DNA from: Cyclobacterium lianum
GTDB taxonomy: Bacteria > Bacteroidota > Bacteroidia > Cytophagales > Cyclobacteriaceae
Reading direction: 5' to 3'
NCBI RefSeq assembly: GCF_900143075.1
Contig: NZ_FRCY01000002.1
Location: forward strand, 1-64,000
Length of the DNA: 64,000 nt
Each line of letters starts with the position of its first letter. The first letter of the stretch is position 1. Both the position numbers and the translations under genes were made by a program. The notes beneath the pieces were generated by a model that saw only the letters and a list, made by a program, of their open reading frames with translations, ran no database searches and was not told the origin of the DNA. Below are positions 42,091 to 52,797 of the stretch, in pieces.

Positions 42091-45060
42091 ATGTGTCAAA
42101 AAGTTTATGCCTTTACCTTTTGTTGCATCCTGCTTCTCGGGCTGGTTTCAAGCCACTACCATGTCCCGGATCGGGACCTTTTTCAAAGTGAAAACGCTAC
42201 TGACCAGCAAATATGGGTAGATAGCGTATTCAATAGCCTGACATTTGAACAACGTCTCGGACAATTGTTTATGGTAGCCGCCTATTCGAATAAGGGCAAA
42301 GCGCACCAGGAGGAAATTGCGCAGCTGATTAAAGATGAAAACCTCGGAGGGCTGATTTTCTTTCAGGGTGGGCCGGTACGTCAGGCACATCTCACCAACG
42401 AGTACCAGCAAATGGCCAGGACACCGCTTTTTATTGCCATGGATGCTGAGTGGGGCCTGGGAATGCGTCTGGACAGTGTATTGAGATTCCCCAAACAAAT
42501 GACACTGGGCGCAGCAGCCGAGGAAGTGCTGGTCTATCAAATGGGAAGAGAGATCGCCCGCCAATTTGGGGAAATGGGCATGCACATCAATTTTGCTCCG
42601 GTGGTAGACGTAAATTCCGATCCGGACAATCCCGTGATCGGCTACCGGTCTTTCGGAGAGGAAAAAAAATTGGTAAGCAGAAAATCACTGGCTTACATGC
42701 AGGGCCTCCAGGATCATGGCGTGATCGCCAACGCAAAGCATTTTCCCGGGCATGGCAATACCAGTTCAGATTCACATTTTACTACTCCGGTGATCCGGAG
42801 CAGCAAAGAAAGCATCGTAGACGTAGACCTGTATCCATACCGGGAGATGATCGACAAAGGGCTGATGAGCATTATGGTGGCCCATCTGCACATACCCAGC
42901 CTGGGCAGCGAAGCGAGCCTTCCCACCACTTTGTCTCCGAAGGTGGTCACAGGGCTGCTTCGGGAAGAAATGAATTTTCAGGGGTTGGTGTTTACAGATG
43001 CCCTCAACATGAAAGGAGTGAGTAATCTGCACAAACCAGGGGAGGTAGACCTGCTGGCCCTTCTTGCCGGAAACGATGTACTCCTGTATGCAGAAGACGT
43101 TCCGAAATCGAAAGCCCTGATACTGGAAGCGGTAGCAGATGGTAAAATCAGCAAGGAAGAAATTGACAGCCGGGTGCGTAAAATATTGAATGCGAAATAT
43201 TGGGCAGGACTGCACCGGCCGCAGCACATCAACACGCAAAAATTGGTGGAAAGACTGAGTAATTTTGGTACCAAAGCACTCATAGAACAGCTTTACGCTT
43301 CTTCCATTACGGTACTGAGCAACCAGACTGAGGCCATTCCGATTCGGCACCTGGACACTAGGCGAATGGCATCCCTTACCCTCGGCGGAAAAGGCGATAC
43401 CTTCAAATCCTACCTGGACAAATATGCTGAATTTACCCATTATACCCTCAGATCCAATAGCAATCAATACAATTTTGCTGCTATGGAAGAAAACCTCAAA
43501 GAATATAGTACCATTGTGGTAGGGGTAATGGGTATGACCAATAACAGGCGCCGAAATTATGGGCTGAACAAAGAAGAAATTGCATTTATTGACAAACTGC
43601 AGGAAAACCACGAGGTCATCACGGTAGTTTTCGGCAACGCTTATTCGGTAGGGAACTTCAGGGAGCAGGAAAATCTGATTCTGGTATACGAGGAAAATGA
43701 ATTTACCGAAAGCCTTGCACCCCAGGTAATTTTCGGAGGCAGGCCGGGTACCGGGAAATTGCCTATCGGTACGGATCAGCAGTGGGTAGTGGGACATGGG
43801 ATCCAGACACCCAGCCTGGACCGCCTCGCCTACAGCACGCCTGAAGCGCAGAATATGGATAGCAGGGAATTGCTGAAAATCGACGTCCTGATGGAAAAAG
43901 CCATTGCAGACAAGGCCACGCCCGGTGGGACCGTGCTGGTGGCAAAGAATGGTGCTGTGGTGTTTGAAAAATTCTACGGGCACCACGATTACAGCAAAAG
44001 TGTGCCTGTAAATGAGAAAACTCTGTACGATCTGGCCTCCCTCACCAAGGTCATGGCTACCACGCAGGCTATCATGTTTCTTGAAAGCCGGGGCCTCATA
44101 GATCTTGATGAGAAGCTGGCTACCTATCTTCCTGAATTGGCGGGCACGAATAAAGCCGGCATCCGTATCAGGGATATACTCACCCATGAGGCCGGGTTGG
44201 TCCCATATATCCCTCATTTCACCAATACCCTGGAAGGCAGTGAATGGAAAAAGGAATACTATAGCGATAAAAATCAGGCGCCATACACCCTTCCTGTAGC
44301 GAATGGTCTGTTTGCCCTGCAATCGCTTCCGGACAGTTTATGGAAGTGGACAGTAGCATCGAATCTCAGGTATTCGGGTACCAAAAGTGGCCGGTATAGC
44401 TACCGCTACTCTGATGTTGGCATGTATTTGTTGCACCGCCTGATTGAAACCCGGATCAATCAACCCATGAATGAGTTTCTGGAGCAGCATTTTTATGCTC
44501 CGCTGGGAATGCATCGCTTTGGGTATCTGCCACTGCAGAAATTTGACCCCGGGCAAATCGCACCTACGGAGGATGACCGTCTTTTCAGAAAAACGCTTGT
44601 ACAAGGCTATGTACATGATCCTGGCGCAGCCCTATATGGTGGTGTAGCCGGTCATGCAGGCCTTTTCGGTACTGCCAACGACCTGGCCAAACTGATGCAG
44701 TTGATGCTACAGGGCGGCAAGTATGGCCCGGTCGAGATTCTGGACGAAGAGACCATCGAGAAATTTACAAGAAAACATTCTTTCAGAAGCAGGAGGGCAC
44801 TGGGCTGGGATAAACCCGACCCACAGCCGGACAAAGGACCTACCGGAGACCTCGCTCCCCCGGGTACTTTTGGACATACCGGCTTTACGGGCACGGCGGC
44901 CTGGGCTGATCCCGAAAACCAATTGATTTACATATTTCTATCCAACAGGGTACATCCTGATGCCGGAAACAACCGGCTTTTGAGAGAGAATATTAGATCA
45001 GACATACAGGATATTATCTACAAGTCGATAAATTCCCATATACTTTTGGCCAAAAAATGA
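42091..45060 (+). CDS. Glycoside hydrolase family 3 / serine beta-lactamase-like fusion
   Basis: 989 residues with an N-terminal signal (FTFCCILLLGLVSSHYH). Residues about 45-370 are a GH3 barrel: MDAEWGLGMRLD, FAPVVDVNSDPDNPVIGYRSFG and KHFPGHGNTSSDSH, the His/Asp dyad loop of NagZ-type beta-N-acetylglucosaminidases. A GH3 C-terminal-like part runs to about 580. Residues about 600-989 form a class C beta-lactamase/DD-peptidase fold: Ser-x-x-Lys in LASLTKVM, Tyr-Ser-Asp in YRYSDVG and HTG in FGHTGFTGTA. The combination suggests a periplasmic or surface enzyme that trims peptidoglycan at both glycan and peptide, or a peptidase with recycling role. Followed 66 bases later by bshA. Confidence 0.92.
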   Translation: MCQKVYAFTFCCILLLGLVSSHYHVPDRDLFQSENATDQQIWVDSVFNSLTFEQRLGQLFMVAAYSNKGKAHQEEIAQLIKDENLGGLIFFQGGPVRQAHLTNEYQQMARTPLFIAMDAEWGLGMRLDSVLRFPKQMTLGAAAEEVLVYQMGREIARQFGEMGMHINFAPVVDVNSDPDNPVIGYRSFGEEKKLVSRKSLAYMQGLQDHGVIANAKHFPGHGNTSSDSHFTTPVIRSSKESIVDVDLYPYREMIDKGLMSIMVAHLHIPSLGSEASLPTTLSPKVVTGLLREEMNFQGLVFTDALNMKGVSNLHKPGEVDLLALLAGNDVLLYAEDVPKSKALILEAVADGKISKEEIDSRVRKILNAKYWAGLHRPQHINTQKLVERLSNFGTKALIEQLYASSITVLSNQTEAIPIRHLDTRRMASLTLGGKGDTFKSYLDKYAEFTHYTLRSNSNQYNFAAMEENLKEYSTIVVGVMGMTNNRRRNYGLNKEEIAFIDKLQENHEVITVVFGNAYSVGNFREQENLILVYEENEFTESLAPQVIFGGRPGTGKLPIGTDQQWVVGHGIQTPSLDRLAYSTPEAQNMDSRELLKIDVLMEKAIADKATPGGTVLVAKNGAVVFEKFYGHHDYSKSVPVNEKTLYDLASLTKVMATTQAIMFLESRGLIDLDEKLATYLPELAGTNKAGIRIRDILTHEAGLVPYIPHFTNTLEGSEWKKEYYSDKNQAPYTLPVANGLFALQSLPDSLWKWTVASNLRYSGTKSGRYSYRYSDVGMYLLHRLIETRINQPMNEFLEQHFYAPLGMHRFGYLPLQKFDPGQIAPTEDDRLFRKTLVQGYVHDPGAALYGGVAGHAGLFGTANDLAKLMQLMLQGGKYGPVEILDEETIEKFTRKHSFRSRRALGWDKPDPQPDKGPTGDLAPPGTFGHTGFTGTAAWADPENQLIYIFLSNRVHPDAGNNRLLRENIRSDIQDIIYKSINSHILLAKK

Positions 45061-45126
45061 ACAAATTGACACAGATACCGTGTTAAAGTTGGATACATAA
45101 ACCTGGCCCTTAAGAAAAAATACGTA

Positions 45127-46269
45127 ATGAAAATCGGGATTGTTTGTTACCCTACCTTTGGTGGTAGTGGTGTAGTCGCCACCGAATTGGGAAAAGCCCT
45201 ATCCGCAAAAGGTCATGAGATTCATTTCATTACCTACAGCCAACCAACACGCTTGGATTTTTTTAGTGAAAACCTATTTTACCATGAGGTAGACATCAAA
45301 AGTTATCCGCTTTTCGAACACGCCCCCTATGAACTTGCTTTGGCAAGCAAGATGGTGAACGTGGTCAGGTACGAGGAACTGGACCTGCTGCATGTACACT
45401 ATGCCATACCCCATGCTTCAGCCGCCTATATGGCCAAGCAAATTTTAAAGAAACAGGGTATAAACATCCCGGTGGTGACCACCTTGCATGGTACCGACAT
45501 TACTCTCGTGGGCAAGGACCCCAGCTATGAACCAGTCGTCACCTTCAGTATCAACGAGTCCGACGGGGTCACTGCGGTCTCTGAAGACCTGAAGAAAGAC
45601 ACATTGCTTCATTTTGACATTCACATCCCTATCGAAGTCATCCCCAACTTCATTGATCTGAATAGGTTTAAGAAACAAAAAAAAGAACATTTCAAAAGGG
45701 CTATCTGCCCTATGAACGAGAAGCTTCTTGTACATACCTCCAATTTCCGAAAGGTAAAGCGGGTGGAAGATGTCATCCGGGTATTCTTTGAAGTCCGCAA
45801 GGTGATTCCCGCAAAACTGCTGCTGGTAGGTGACGGTCCCGAAAGAGATAAAATGGAGCGTTTGTGCAGGCAGTTGGGAACCTGCGAAGATATCCGGTTC
45901 CTGGGAAAACTGGAGGCGGTCGAAGAAGTGCTTTCCGTAGCGGATCTATTTCTCATGCCATCAGAGAAAGAAAGTTTTGGCCTGGCCGCTCTGGAAGCCA
46001 TGGCCTGCGAAGTCCCGTTATTGACCAGCAATGTAGGTGGCATACCTGAATTAAACATCAATGGAGAAACAGGTTTTCTCTGTGAGGTGGGTAATATCAG
46101 TGAAATGACAGAAAAGGCATTGTTTATTTTAGATGACAAGAACCTCCCAGGCTTTAAAAAAAATGCACTTGCCCGGGCCAAGATGTTTGATGTGTCGGCA
46201 ATATTACCCAGGTATGAGGCATTCTACGCAAAAACCATTGAAAATTCTTTACTGACTTCAAAACTCTGA
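45127..46269 (+). CDS. bshA: N-acetyl-alpha-D-glucosaminyl L-malate synthase
   Basis: 380 residues, GT-B glycosyltransferase of the GT4 family. It opens MKIGIVCYPTFGGSGVVATE, the BshA signature, then HVHYAIPHASAAYMAKQIL, TTLHGTDITLVG, VIPNFIDLNRF, LLLVGDGPERDKMERL and EKESFGLAALEAMACEVP (nucleotide-sugar site). It joins UDP-GlcNAc to L-malate in the first step of bacillithiol synthesis in the cytoplasm. Bacillithiol is made by many Bacteroidota. bshB and bshC are not in the window. Confidence 0.95.
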   Translation: MKIGIVCYPTFGGSGVVATELGKALSAKGHEIHFITYSQPTRLDFFSENLFYHEVDIKSYPLFEHAPYELALASKMVNVVRYEELDLLHVHYAIPHASAAYMAKQILKKQGINIPVVTTLHGTDITLVGKDPSYEPVVTFSINESDGVTAVSEDLKKDTLLHFDIHIPIEVIPNFIDLNRFKKQKKEHFKRAICPMNEKLLVHTSNFRKVKRVEDVIRVFFEVRKVIPAKLLLVGDGPERDKMERLCRQLGTCEDIRFLGKLEAVEEVLSVADLFLMPSEKESFGLAALEAMACEVPLLTSNVGGIPELNINGETGFLCEVGNISEMTEKALFILDDKNLPGFKKNALARAKMFDVSAILPRYEAFYAKTIENSLLTSKL

Positions 46270-46417
46270 TAAAAATCATCATTTATTTGAGACTTTACTG
46301 GAATCTATTGTAACAAGCTTTTCGTTTAGATCACAAACGAAGTCCGATTAAGTAGATTATTGCTTAACTTAGGCATCAAAATTGAAGGCATAATACCGAT
46401 AAAAAATTACTCGCATA

Positions 46418-47047
46418 ATGAAGAAAATTGGAAGATTGGACCGCCCTGACAATAGCGGAAGTGCTAAAATGTTTGCCAATCCAGTTTTGGAAAAACTCAG
46501 CAGGACCCATATCAGCGTACCTATAGTGATGTTTATAACTGTAGGGACTCTTTCACTTTATTTCGGCGCATCTACCACAGATATCCCGTGGGGAAAAGCA
46601 CTTTTGACCGTTTTTGCCGGCTTTCTGGTATTTACCTTTGTTGAATACCTGCTCCACCGCTATGTGTATCACATGGTACCCGACACCAGGTTTAAAGACA
46701 AATTGCAGTACGCCATGCACGGTGTACACCATGATTACCCAAGAGACAAGGACCGCCTTGCCCTTCCCCCTTTTATCACCGGTATGTATGCTGTCATTCT
46801 GTATTTTCTTTTCGATTTTATGATGGGTGAGACGGCTCTTTACTTTCTACCAGGCTTTCTGATGGGCTATGCCCTTTACCTGGGGATACATTATCTGGTA
46901 CATGCCTACCAACCTCCGAAAAACTTTCTCAAAACGCTGTGGGTAAACCATGCGATACACCATTACAAAGATCCGGATGTGGCATTCGGTGTCAGCACGC
47001 CTCTTTGGGATTATGTGTTTGGTACAGCTCCTAAAAAGCCTCGCTAA
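46418..47047 (+). CDS. Sterol desaturase/fatty acid hydroxylase family protein
   Basis: 209 residues, integral membrane. The di-iron His boxes are all present: HRYVYH (about 84-89), HGVHHDYP (about 107), HYLVHAY (about 161) and HAIHHYKDPD (about 182). Hydrophobic segments lie at about 30-70 and 120-160. The pattern is that of bacterial fatty acid 2-hydroxylase-like enzymes, which hydroxylate acyl chains of lipids. Bacteroidota use hydroxylated fatty acids in sphingolipids and amino lipids. Alone in its unit. Confidence 0.88.
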   Translation: MKKIGRLDRPDNSGSAKMFANPVLEKLSRTHISVPIVMFITVGTLSLYFGASTTDIPWGKALLTVFAGFLVFTFVEYLLHRYVYHMVPDTRFKDKLQYAMHGVHHDYPRDKDRLALPPFITGMYAVILYFLFDFMMGETALYFLPGFLMGYALYLGIHYLVHAYQPPKNFLKTLWVNHAIHHYKDPDVAFGVSTPLWDYVFGTAPKKPR

Positions 47048-47188
47048 ATGTCCACATCGAAATCAAACATAAACTACCGGCTCCGGCTGGAAGCGGCAAT
47101 TCAAAAGATTGACCGCTTTTTTTAGGCTTTTGCCATACTGAACACCGAATACACCTATGATTTCTCTGAAGAAACAAACGCCACAAAC

Positions 47189-48004
47189 ATGAAAATAAGC
47201 ATCATTGGCCTGGGTTGGCTGGGTACTCCGCTCGCCAGGGAACTCCAGCAACAAGGACATCAGGTGAGGGGGACTAGCACCAGCAGGGAAAAGTGCGACA
47301 GCCTGAATACCGCAGGTATCTGCTGTTTTCAGTTCGTCCTAGCACCCTATCCAAAGCTACCGGTGCCGGAGGCACTCTTTGACGCAGACCTGCTGCTGAT
47401 AAACATCCCACCTTCCACGAGAACAAAGCCGGCAGATTTTCACCCGAAACAGATCAATCAACTCAAAAACCTGATCACCGAACACCAAATCTCCAAAATC
47501 CTTTACGTAAGTGCCACCTCGGTATATCCCAGCGAAAACCAGCTTGCCAGGGAATCAACAGTGCTCTCGCTTGCCAATACCGGAAATCCCAGCCTGCTGA
47601 ATGCAGAAAACCTGCTTTGGAAAAAAAAGGGATACGACCTGACTGTAATCAGGTTTGGCGGTCTGCTGGGCGATGACCGGATTCCGGGCAAATATTTTTC
47701 CGGCAAAGAAAATGTAGCAGGCCATCCTCCGGTAAACTACATTCACCGACGGGATGCTGTCCGTGCCGTATCCTGGATACTTGACAAAGATCTGTGGAAT
47801 GAAACGTACAATATTGTAAGCCCGGAACACCCCTCAAAAAAGGAGGTTTTTGAAAAAAATGCGGCTGAATGTGGCTTTCCTCCTCCGGTAAGCTATGAAA
47901 GCCCTGCCAGACAGAAGTGGAAAAAAATCGGTACAGAAAAATGGGAAAAGACCGGTTTCCAATTCATGTATCCTGATCCTTTGGATTTTACATATCGATT
48001 GTAG
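47189..48004 (+). CDS. NAD(P)-dependent epimerase/dehydratase-like protein (YeeZ type)
   Basis: 271 residues, atypical extended SDR. The dinucleotide site at the start is ISIIGLGWLGTPLARELQQQ, with GLGxLG instead of GxxGxxG. DLLLINIPPSTR, ILYVSATSVYPS (with the usual Ser-Thr/Tyr region), VIRFGGLLGDDR and NYIHRRDAVRAV follow. Related proteins are annotated as SDR oxidoreductases of unknown substrate. No conserved neighbour to help. Confidence 0.8.
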   Translation: MKISIIGLGWLGTPLARELQQQGHQVRGTSTSREKCDSLNTAGICCFQFVLAPYPKLPVPEALFDADLLLINIPPSTRTKPADFHPKQINQLKNLITEHQISKILYVSATSVYPSENQLARESTVLSLANTGNPSLLNAENLLWKKKGYDLTVIRFGGLLGDDRIPGKYFSGKENVAGHPPVNYIHRRDAVRAVSWILDKDLWNETYNIVSPEHPSKKEVFEKNAAECGFPPPVSYESPARQKWKKIGTEKWEKTGFQFMYPDPLDFTYRL

Positions 48005-48256
48005 CCAGACGCAACACATAACTTCGGCTACCCCGATGTATGTTACAGGCACCCGCAGATTTTTTGTTTTTAACAAATACCGTCCTGCCGAAACGATAAA
48101 TCCGAATCTACTTTCTTATTTGAGTTTGACTAAAAATTATATTTTGAAATACATGTAAATACAATACTTTATATTTCCATAAATATTCACAGTCACTGAT
48201 AATCAATAATATTTGTAAAACCGCATAAGCGGTTTTCATAAAATAACTTAATAAGC

Positions 48257-48264
48257 TAATTTTG
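48257..48264 (+). promoter_or_regulatory. TAnnTTTG box upstream of sucA
   Basis: TAATTTTG, exact -7 box, 22 bases before ATG 48286. It overlaps the upstream TTG at 48262, which supports ATG 48286 as the real start. The 48005-48256 gap is AT-rich with no gene. Confidence 0.55.
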
Positions 48265-48285
48265 TTTGCAGAAGATAAACACACC

Positions 48286-51078
48286 ATGGATAAATATTCG
48301 TACATCGCCAATGCCCATGTAGCCTATATAGATGAGCTATATGATGACTACAAAAAAGACCCCGACACCATTGACAGCAGCTGGAAAGCTTTTTTTGATG
48401 GTTTTGAATTTGCCCTCAATAAATATGGTGAGGATGAAAACGGAGGTGCGGCAACAGGCGAAAAGCAGCCCGTAAACGGAAATCTGGCCACCAAGGGCAC
48501 CATCATGGACATGGAGCAGTTGCCCAAGGAAATCAAGGTCAGGGCTCTGATACATGCCTACCGTTCCAGAGGGCACCTCAGGTCCAAAACCAACCCGGTG
48601 AGAGAAAGAAGGGACCGGAAAGCACTATTGGACCTGGAAGACTTCGGTTTGGAAAAGGCTGATCTGGATACGGTATTTCAGGCGGGCAATGAAATTGGGA
48701 TCGGCGATGCGAAACTTTCCAAGATCATCGAATCTCTGAAAATCATCTATGAGGGATCCATGGGCTTTGAGTACCTGTATATCCGCGATCCGGAAATGCT
48801 GGACTGGTTCCGGATCAAGGTAGAAAAGGATGCCCTGGCTTTTAACCCTCCACTGGAAGACAAAAAAAGAATTCTGTCCAAGCTTAATGAGGCCGTAGTA
48901 TTCGAAAACTTCCTGCATACCAAATATCTCGGTCAGAAGAGATTTTCTCTGGAAGGGGGCGAAAGTACCATTCCGTTTCTGGATTCTCTGATCAATCAGG
49001 CATCGGAGAGGGGGGTGGAAGAGGTGATGATCGGCATGGCCCACAGGGGAAGGCTGAACGTCCTGGCCAATATCATGGGAAAAACCTATGAGCAGATTTT
49101 TTCCGAATTTGAAGGCACTGCCAAGCCCGATCTTACCATGGGCGATGGTGATGTTAAGTACCATCTTGGCTTCTCTTCCGAGGTACCTGCTAACAACGGC
49201 AAATTGATGATCCTGAAACTGGCCCCCAACCCTTCACATCTGGAGGCAGTTAACCCGGTGGTGGAGGGTTTTGTCAGGGCCAAGATAGACGACCACTATG
49301 CGGGTGATGAAGACAAAATGATCCCTATCCTTATCCACGGGGATGCGGCAGTGGCAGGACAGGGAATCGTTTACGAGGTAACCCAGATGGCCAACCTGAA
49401 AGGATACTATACGGGCGGCACCATTCATTTTGTAATCAACAATCAAGTCGGTTTTACCACCGATTTTGATGATGCCAGGAGTTCAATTTACAGTACCGAT
49501 GTGGCTAAGATCATTGACGCTCCGGTGATCCATGTGAATGGAGATGATCCCGAAGCCGTGGTCTATGCGGCCAAACTAGCGGTAGATTTCAGACAAAAAT
49601 TCAATAAGGATATATTTGTGGACATGGTCTGTTACCGGCGGCATGGGCACAACGAATCCGATGAACCTAAATTTACCCAACCGGAATTGTACAATATCAT
49701 TTCCAAGCATCCCAACCCCCGGGAAATCTACAACAAAACGTTACTCGAAAGAGGTCAGGTGGACGCAAAGCTGGCCAAGCAGATGGATAAAGAATTTCGC
49801 CAACTGCTGCAGGACCGGTTAAATCTGGTAAAGGAAAAGCCTCTGCCCTACTCTTCCAGTCCATTTGAAAAGGCCTGGAAAGCATTAGAGAGGGCCAAAC
49901 CCGAAGATTTTGAAAAATCTCCTGATACCGGAGTCAGCAAGGAGGCGATTGAAAAAATTGCCGAGTCACTCACTGTACTTCCAAAAGGGTTTAAGCCAAT
50001 CAAACAGATCGAAGCACAACTTAAGCAACGGAAGGAGATGTTCTTCCAGTCGCGTTCCCTGAATTGGGCTGCCGCCGAGTTGTTGGCCTACGGGTCCTTG
50101 TTGCTCGAAGGAAAGACGGTCAGGATCACTGGTCAGGATTGCCAGCGAGGTACATTCTCGCACCGGCACGCCGTCGTACACGATGCCAATACGAACAAGC
50201 CCTACAATTCATTAAAAGAGCTGAAGGACAGCAAGGGCAAATTTTACATCTACAATTCGCTGTTATCGGAATACGCCGTACTCGGATTTGAATACGGATA
50301 CGCCATGGCCAATCCCAATGCGCTTACTGTTTGGGAAGCCCAGTTTGGAGATTTTGCCAATGGGGCACAGACCATGATTGACCAGTTTATCACTTCCGGA
50401 GAGTCCAAATGGCAGAAGATGAATGGACTGGTAATGTTGCTCCCTCATGGATACGAGGGACAGGGTCCGGAGCACTCCAATGCCCGACCCGAACGTTTTC
50501 TCCAACTGGCAGCAGAATACAATGTGGTAGTGGCCAATGTAACTGAACCATCAAATTTCTTTCATTTACTGCGCCGACAGCTGGCCTGGAATTTCCGTAA
50601 GCCCTGTATTGTGATGTCTCCGAAATCCCTGCTCCGCCATCCCAAAGTGATGTCCCCCCTGGAGGAATTTACCAGGGGTGGTTTCAGGGAAGTATTGACA
50701 GACACCGAGATCGATGCAAAAAAGGTGAAACGTGTGGTGCTCTGTTCGGGAAAGATCTATTATGAACTCACGGAGATGAGGGAGAAGGAAAAAGTAGAAG
50801 ATGTGGCCATCATCCGGGTAGAGCAGGTTCACCCCCTACCTAAAAATCAGATCTTAAAGGCCATTGATTCCTACAGCAAGGATGTGGAAACCGTTTGGGT
50901 ACAGGAAGAACCTGAAAACATGGGCTATTGGGCTTTCATGGTCAGAAACCTGTACAAAGACCTGAATATGGATGTTATTGCCAGAAAGGCCAGTGCCTCG
51001 CCTGCCACCGGCTACCACAAGGTACATGTGGCCGAACAAAAGCAGATTTTAGAGAAGGCATTAAAAATTAATTCCTAA
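48286..51078 (+). CDS. sucA: 2-oxoglutarate dehydrogenase E1 component
   Basis: 930 residues, start at ATG 48286. Thiamine diphosphate enzyme of the citric acid cycle: it decarboxylates 2-oxoglutarate and passes the succinyl group to the lipoyl arm of E2. Recognised by the N-terminal E2-binding segment YIDELYDDYKKDPDTIDSSW, then GMAHRGRLNVLANI, LAPNPSHLEAVNPV, HGDAAVAGQGIVYEV, CYRRHGHNESDEP (ThDP/Mg site), and in the transketolase half FSHRHAVVHDAN and LPHGYEGQGPEHS. Next gene sucB starts 89 bases later. Confidence 0.97.
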   Translation: MDKYSYIANAHVAYIDELYDDYKKDPDTIDSSWKAFFDGFEFALNKYGEDENGGAATGEKQPVNGNLATKGTIMDMEQLPKEIKVRALIHAYRSRGHLRSKTNPVRERRDRKALLDLEDFGLEKADLDTVFQAGNEIGIGDAKLSKIIESLKIIYEGSMGFEYLYIRDPEMLDWFRIKVEKDALAFNPPLEDKKRILSKLNEAVVFENFLHTKYLGQKRFSLEGGESTIPFLDSLINQASERGVEEVMIGMAHRGRLNVLANIMGKTYEQIFSEFEGTAKPDLTMGDGDVKYHLGFSSEVPANNGKLMILKLAPNPSHLEAVNPVVEGFVRAKIDDHYAGDEDKMIPILIHGDAAVAGQGIVYEVTQMANLKGYYTGGTIHFVINNQVGFTTDFDDARSSIYSTDVAKIIDAPVIHVNGDDPEAVVYAAKLAVDFRQKFNKDIFVDMVCYRRHGHNESDEPKFTQPELYNIISKHPNPREIYNKTLLERGQVDAKLAKQMDKEFRQLLQDRLNLVKEKPLPYSSSPFEKAWKALERAKPEDFEKSPDTGVSKEAIEKIAESLTVLPKGFKPIKQIEAQLKQRKEMFFQSRSLNWAAAELLAYGSLLLEGKTVRITGQDCQRGTFSHRHAVVHDANTNKPYNSLKELKDSKGKFYIYNSLLSEYAVLGFEYGYAMANPNALTVWEAQFGDFANGAQTMIDQFITSGESKWQKMNGLVMLLPHGYEGQGPEHSNARPERFLQLAAEYNVVVANVTEPSNFFHLLRRQLAWNFRKPCIVMSPKSLLRHPKVMSPLEEFTRGGFREVLTDTEIDAKKVKRVVLCSGKIYYELTEMREKEKVEDVAIIRVEQVHPLPKNQILKAIDSYSKDVETVWVQEEPENMGYWAFMVRNLYKDLNMDVIARKASASPATGYHKVHVAEQKQILEKALKINS

Positions 51079-51167
51079 TTTTCCGATTCATAAAATATTA
51101 TTTTAAAACTAATTTTAAAATTTTAAAACCGGCAGCGCTCCTAAGTCCGGAAAAAATCAATTAACCG

Positions 51168-52730
51168 ATGAGTATAGCAATCAAAGTCCCCGCCGTAGGC
51201 GAATCCATCACTGAAGTCACTGTAGGGCAGTGGTTTAAAAACGATGGAGAATATGTAGAAATGGACGAGGTCCTTTGCGAACTTGAATCCGATAAGGCCA
51301 CCTTTGAATTGACAGCCGAAGCTGCAGGTGTACTGCGCACCAAGGCTGAAGAAGGCGACACCCTGGAAATCGGCGCGGTGATTTGCGAAATTGATCCTGA
51401 TGCAAAAGAGGAAGACAAACCAGAAAAACAAGCTCCTCCAAAAAAAGATGCGGATACGACGAATAAAAAAGAGCAATCCAAAAGTACTGGTGAAGTCAAG
51501 GAGATGCATGTGCCCACGGTAGGAGAATCCATCACGGAAGTGACCCTGGCTTCCTGGCTGAAAGAGGATGGTGACTTTGTTGAATTGGATGATATCATCG
51601 CAGAGGTGGATTCGGATAAAGCCACATTTGAACTGCCGGCGGAGGCCTCGGGAATTTTACGACAGGTGGCAGCCGAGGGCGAAACCCTGGAAATTGGAGG
51701 GCTAATCTGTAAAATAGAAGTGACAGACAAAGCTCCTGAAGGCCAAAAAGGTGAAAAAACCAAAGCGGAAGATTCGCAACAAGACAGCAAAAAAGGGGGG
51801 ACGGAGAAAGAGAACTATGCTACGGGACATGCTTCTCCTGCTGCGGCCAAGATCCTGGCGGAAAAAGACATTGATCCCAAATCGGTAACCGGAACCGGCA
51901 AGGATGGCCGCATAACCAAAGAAGATGCGGAAAAAGCAGAAAAGCGCACTGCTCCTTCAACGCCAAAATCATCTGACACAGCCAAAGAGAAAACTCCGGA
52001 AACTGAAAGCCTTCCCGAATACAAAGGTGAACGCTCCAGCAGAAGGGAAAAAATGACTTCCCTGAGAAAAACCATTTCAAGGCGACTGGTGTCCGTCAAA
52101 AATGAAACAGCCATGTTGACTACCTTCAACGAGGTAAACATGAAACCCATTATGGACCTGCGGAAGCAATACAAAGACCAATTCAAGGAACGCTATGAAG
52201 TAAATCTGGGATTCATGTCCTTTTTTACCAAAGCGGCCTGTATGGCGCTGCAGGAATGGCCGGCTGTCAATGCGCAAATTGACGGAAACGAAATCGTGTA
52301 TCACGATTTTTGCGACATTTCCATAGCGGTATCCTCACCCAAAGGGTTGGTGGTGCCGGTGATACGCAATGCGGAGCAGCTATCTTTTGCAGAAATAGAA
52401 AAAGAAGTCGTTCGTCTTGCGGTGAAAGCCAGAGATGGAAAACTCACCATCGATGAAATGACAGGCGGTACCTTCACGCTAACCAATGGAGGAATATTTG
52501 GTTCCATGATGTCTACACCCATTATCAACGCCCCTCAAGCCGCGATCCTGGGCATGCACAACATTGTAGAAAGGCCTATGGCAGTCAATGGTGAAGTAAA
52601 AATCCTGCCCATGATGTACCTGGCACTTTCCTATGACCATCGCCTTATCGACGGGCGAGAATCGGTAAGTTTTCTGGTACGCATGAAGCAATTGCTCGAA
52701 GATCCGGCAAGACTCATGCTAGGCATATAA
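51168..52730 (+). CDS. sucB: Dihydrolipoyl succinyltransferase (E2) with two lipoyl domains
   Basis: 520 residues. Two lipoyl domains, at about 3-80 and 107-185, each with the lipoylated Lys in ESDKATFEL and [10 protein letters not shown] Lys/Glu/Pro-rich linker separates them. The peripheral subunit-binding domain follows ([29 protein letters not shown], about 226-262), then the catalytic domain (about 295-520) with [21 protein letters not shown] and [15 protein letters not shown], with catalytic His-x3-Asp-Gly. One lipoyl domain is the usual number in proteobacterial SucB; two are found in several Bacteroidota. Cytoplasmic multi-enzyme complex with sucA and lpd. Confidence 0.95.
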   Translation: MSIAIKVPAVGESITEVTVGQWFKNDGEYVEMDEVLCELESDKATFELTAEAAGVLRTKAEEGDTLEIGAVICEIDPDAKEEDKPEKQAPPKKDADTTNKKEQSKSTGEVKEMHVPTVGESITEVTLASWLKEDGDFVELDDIIAEVDSDKATFELPAEASGILRQVAAEGETLEIGGLICKIEVTDKAPEGQKGEKTKAEDSQQDSKKGGTEKENYATGHASPAAAKILAEKDIDPKSVTGTGKDGRITKEDAEKAEKRTAPSTPKSSDTAKEKTPETESLPEYKGERSSRREKMTSLRKTISRRLVSVKNETAMLTTFNEVNMKPIMDLRKQYKDQFKERYEVNLGFMSFFTKAACMALQEWPAVNAQIDGNEIVYHDFCDISIAVSSPKGLVVPVIRNAEQLSFAEIEKEVVRLAVKARDGKLTIDEMTGGTFTLTNGGIFGSMMSTPIINAPQAAILGMHNIVERPMAVNGEVKILPMMYLALSYDHRLIDGRESVSFLVRMKQLLEDPARLMLGI

Positions 52731-52735
52731 AGTTT

Positions 52736-52743
52736 TATATTTG
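52736..52743 (+). promoter_or_regulatory. TAnnTTTG box upstream of lpd
   Basis: TATATTTG, exact -7 box, 55 bases before the lpd ATG. A second exact match, TAAATTTG at 52782-52789, lies too close to the ATG to be the main promoter but could give a near-leaderless transcript. Confidence 0.4.
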
Positions 52744-52797
52744 ACTCCTATCCTTCGCCTGTACCCGTTTCAGGCTCCATTTAAATTTGTTTAACTT

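Noticed and set aside
42772-44322. A 516-residue open frame on the minus strand inside the GH3 fusion gene
   Set aside because: It is the antisense shadow of a well-supported gene with intact catalytic motifs; its translation has no recognisable domain.
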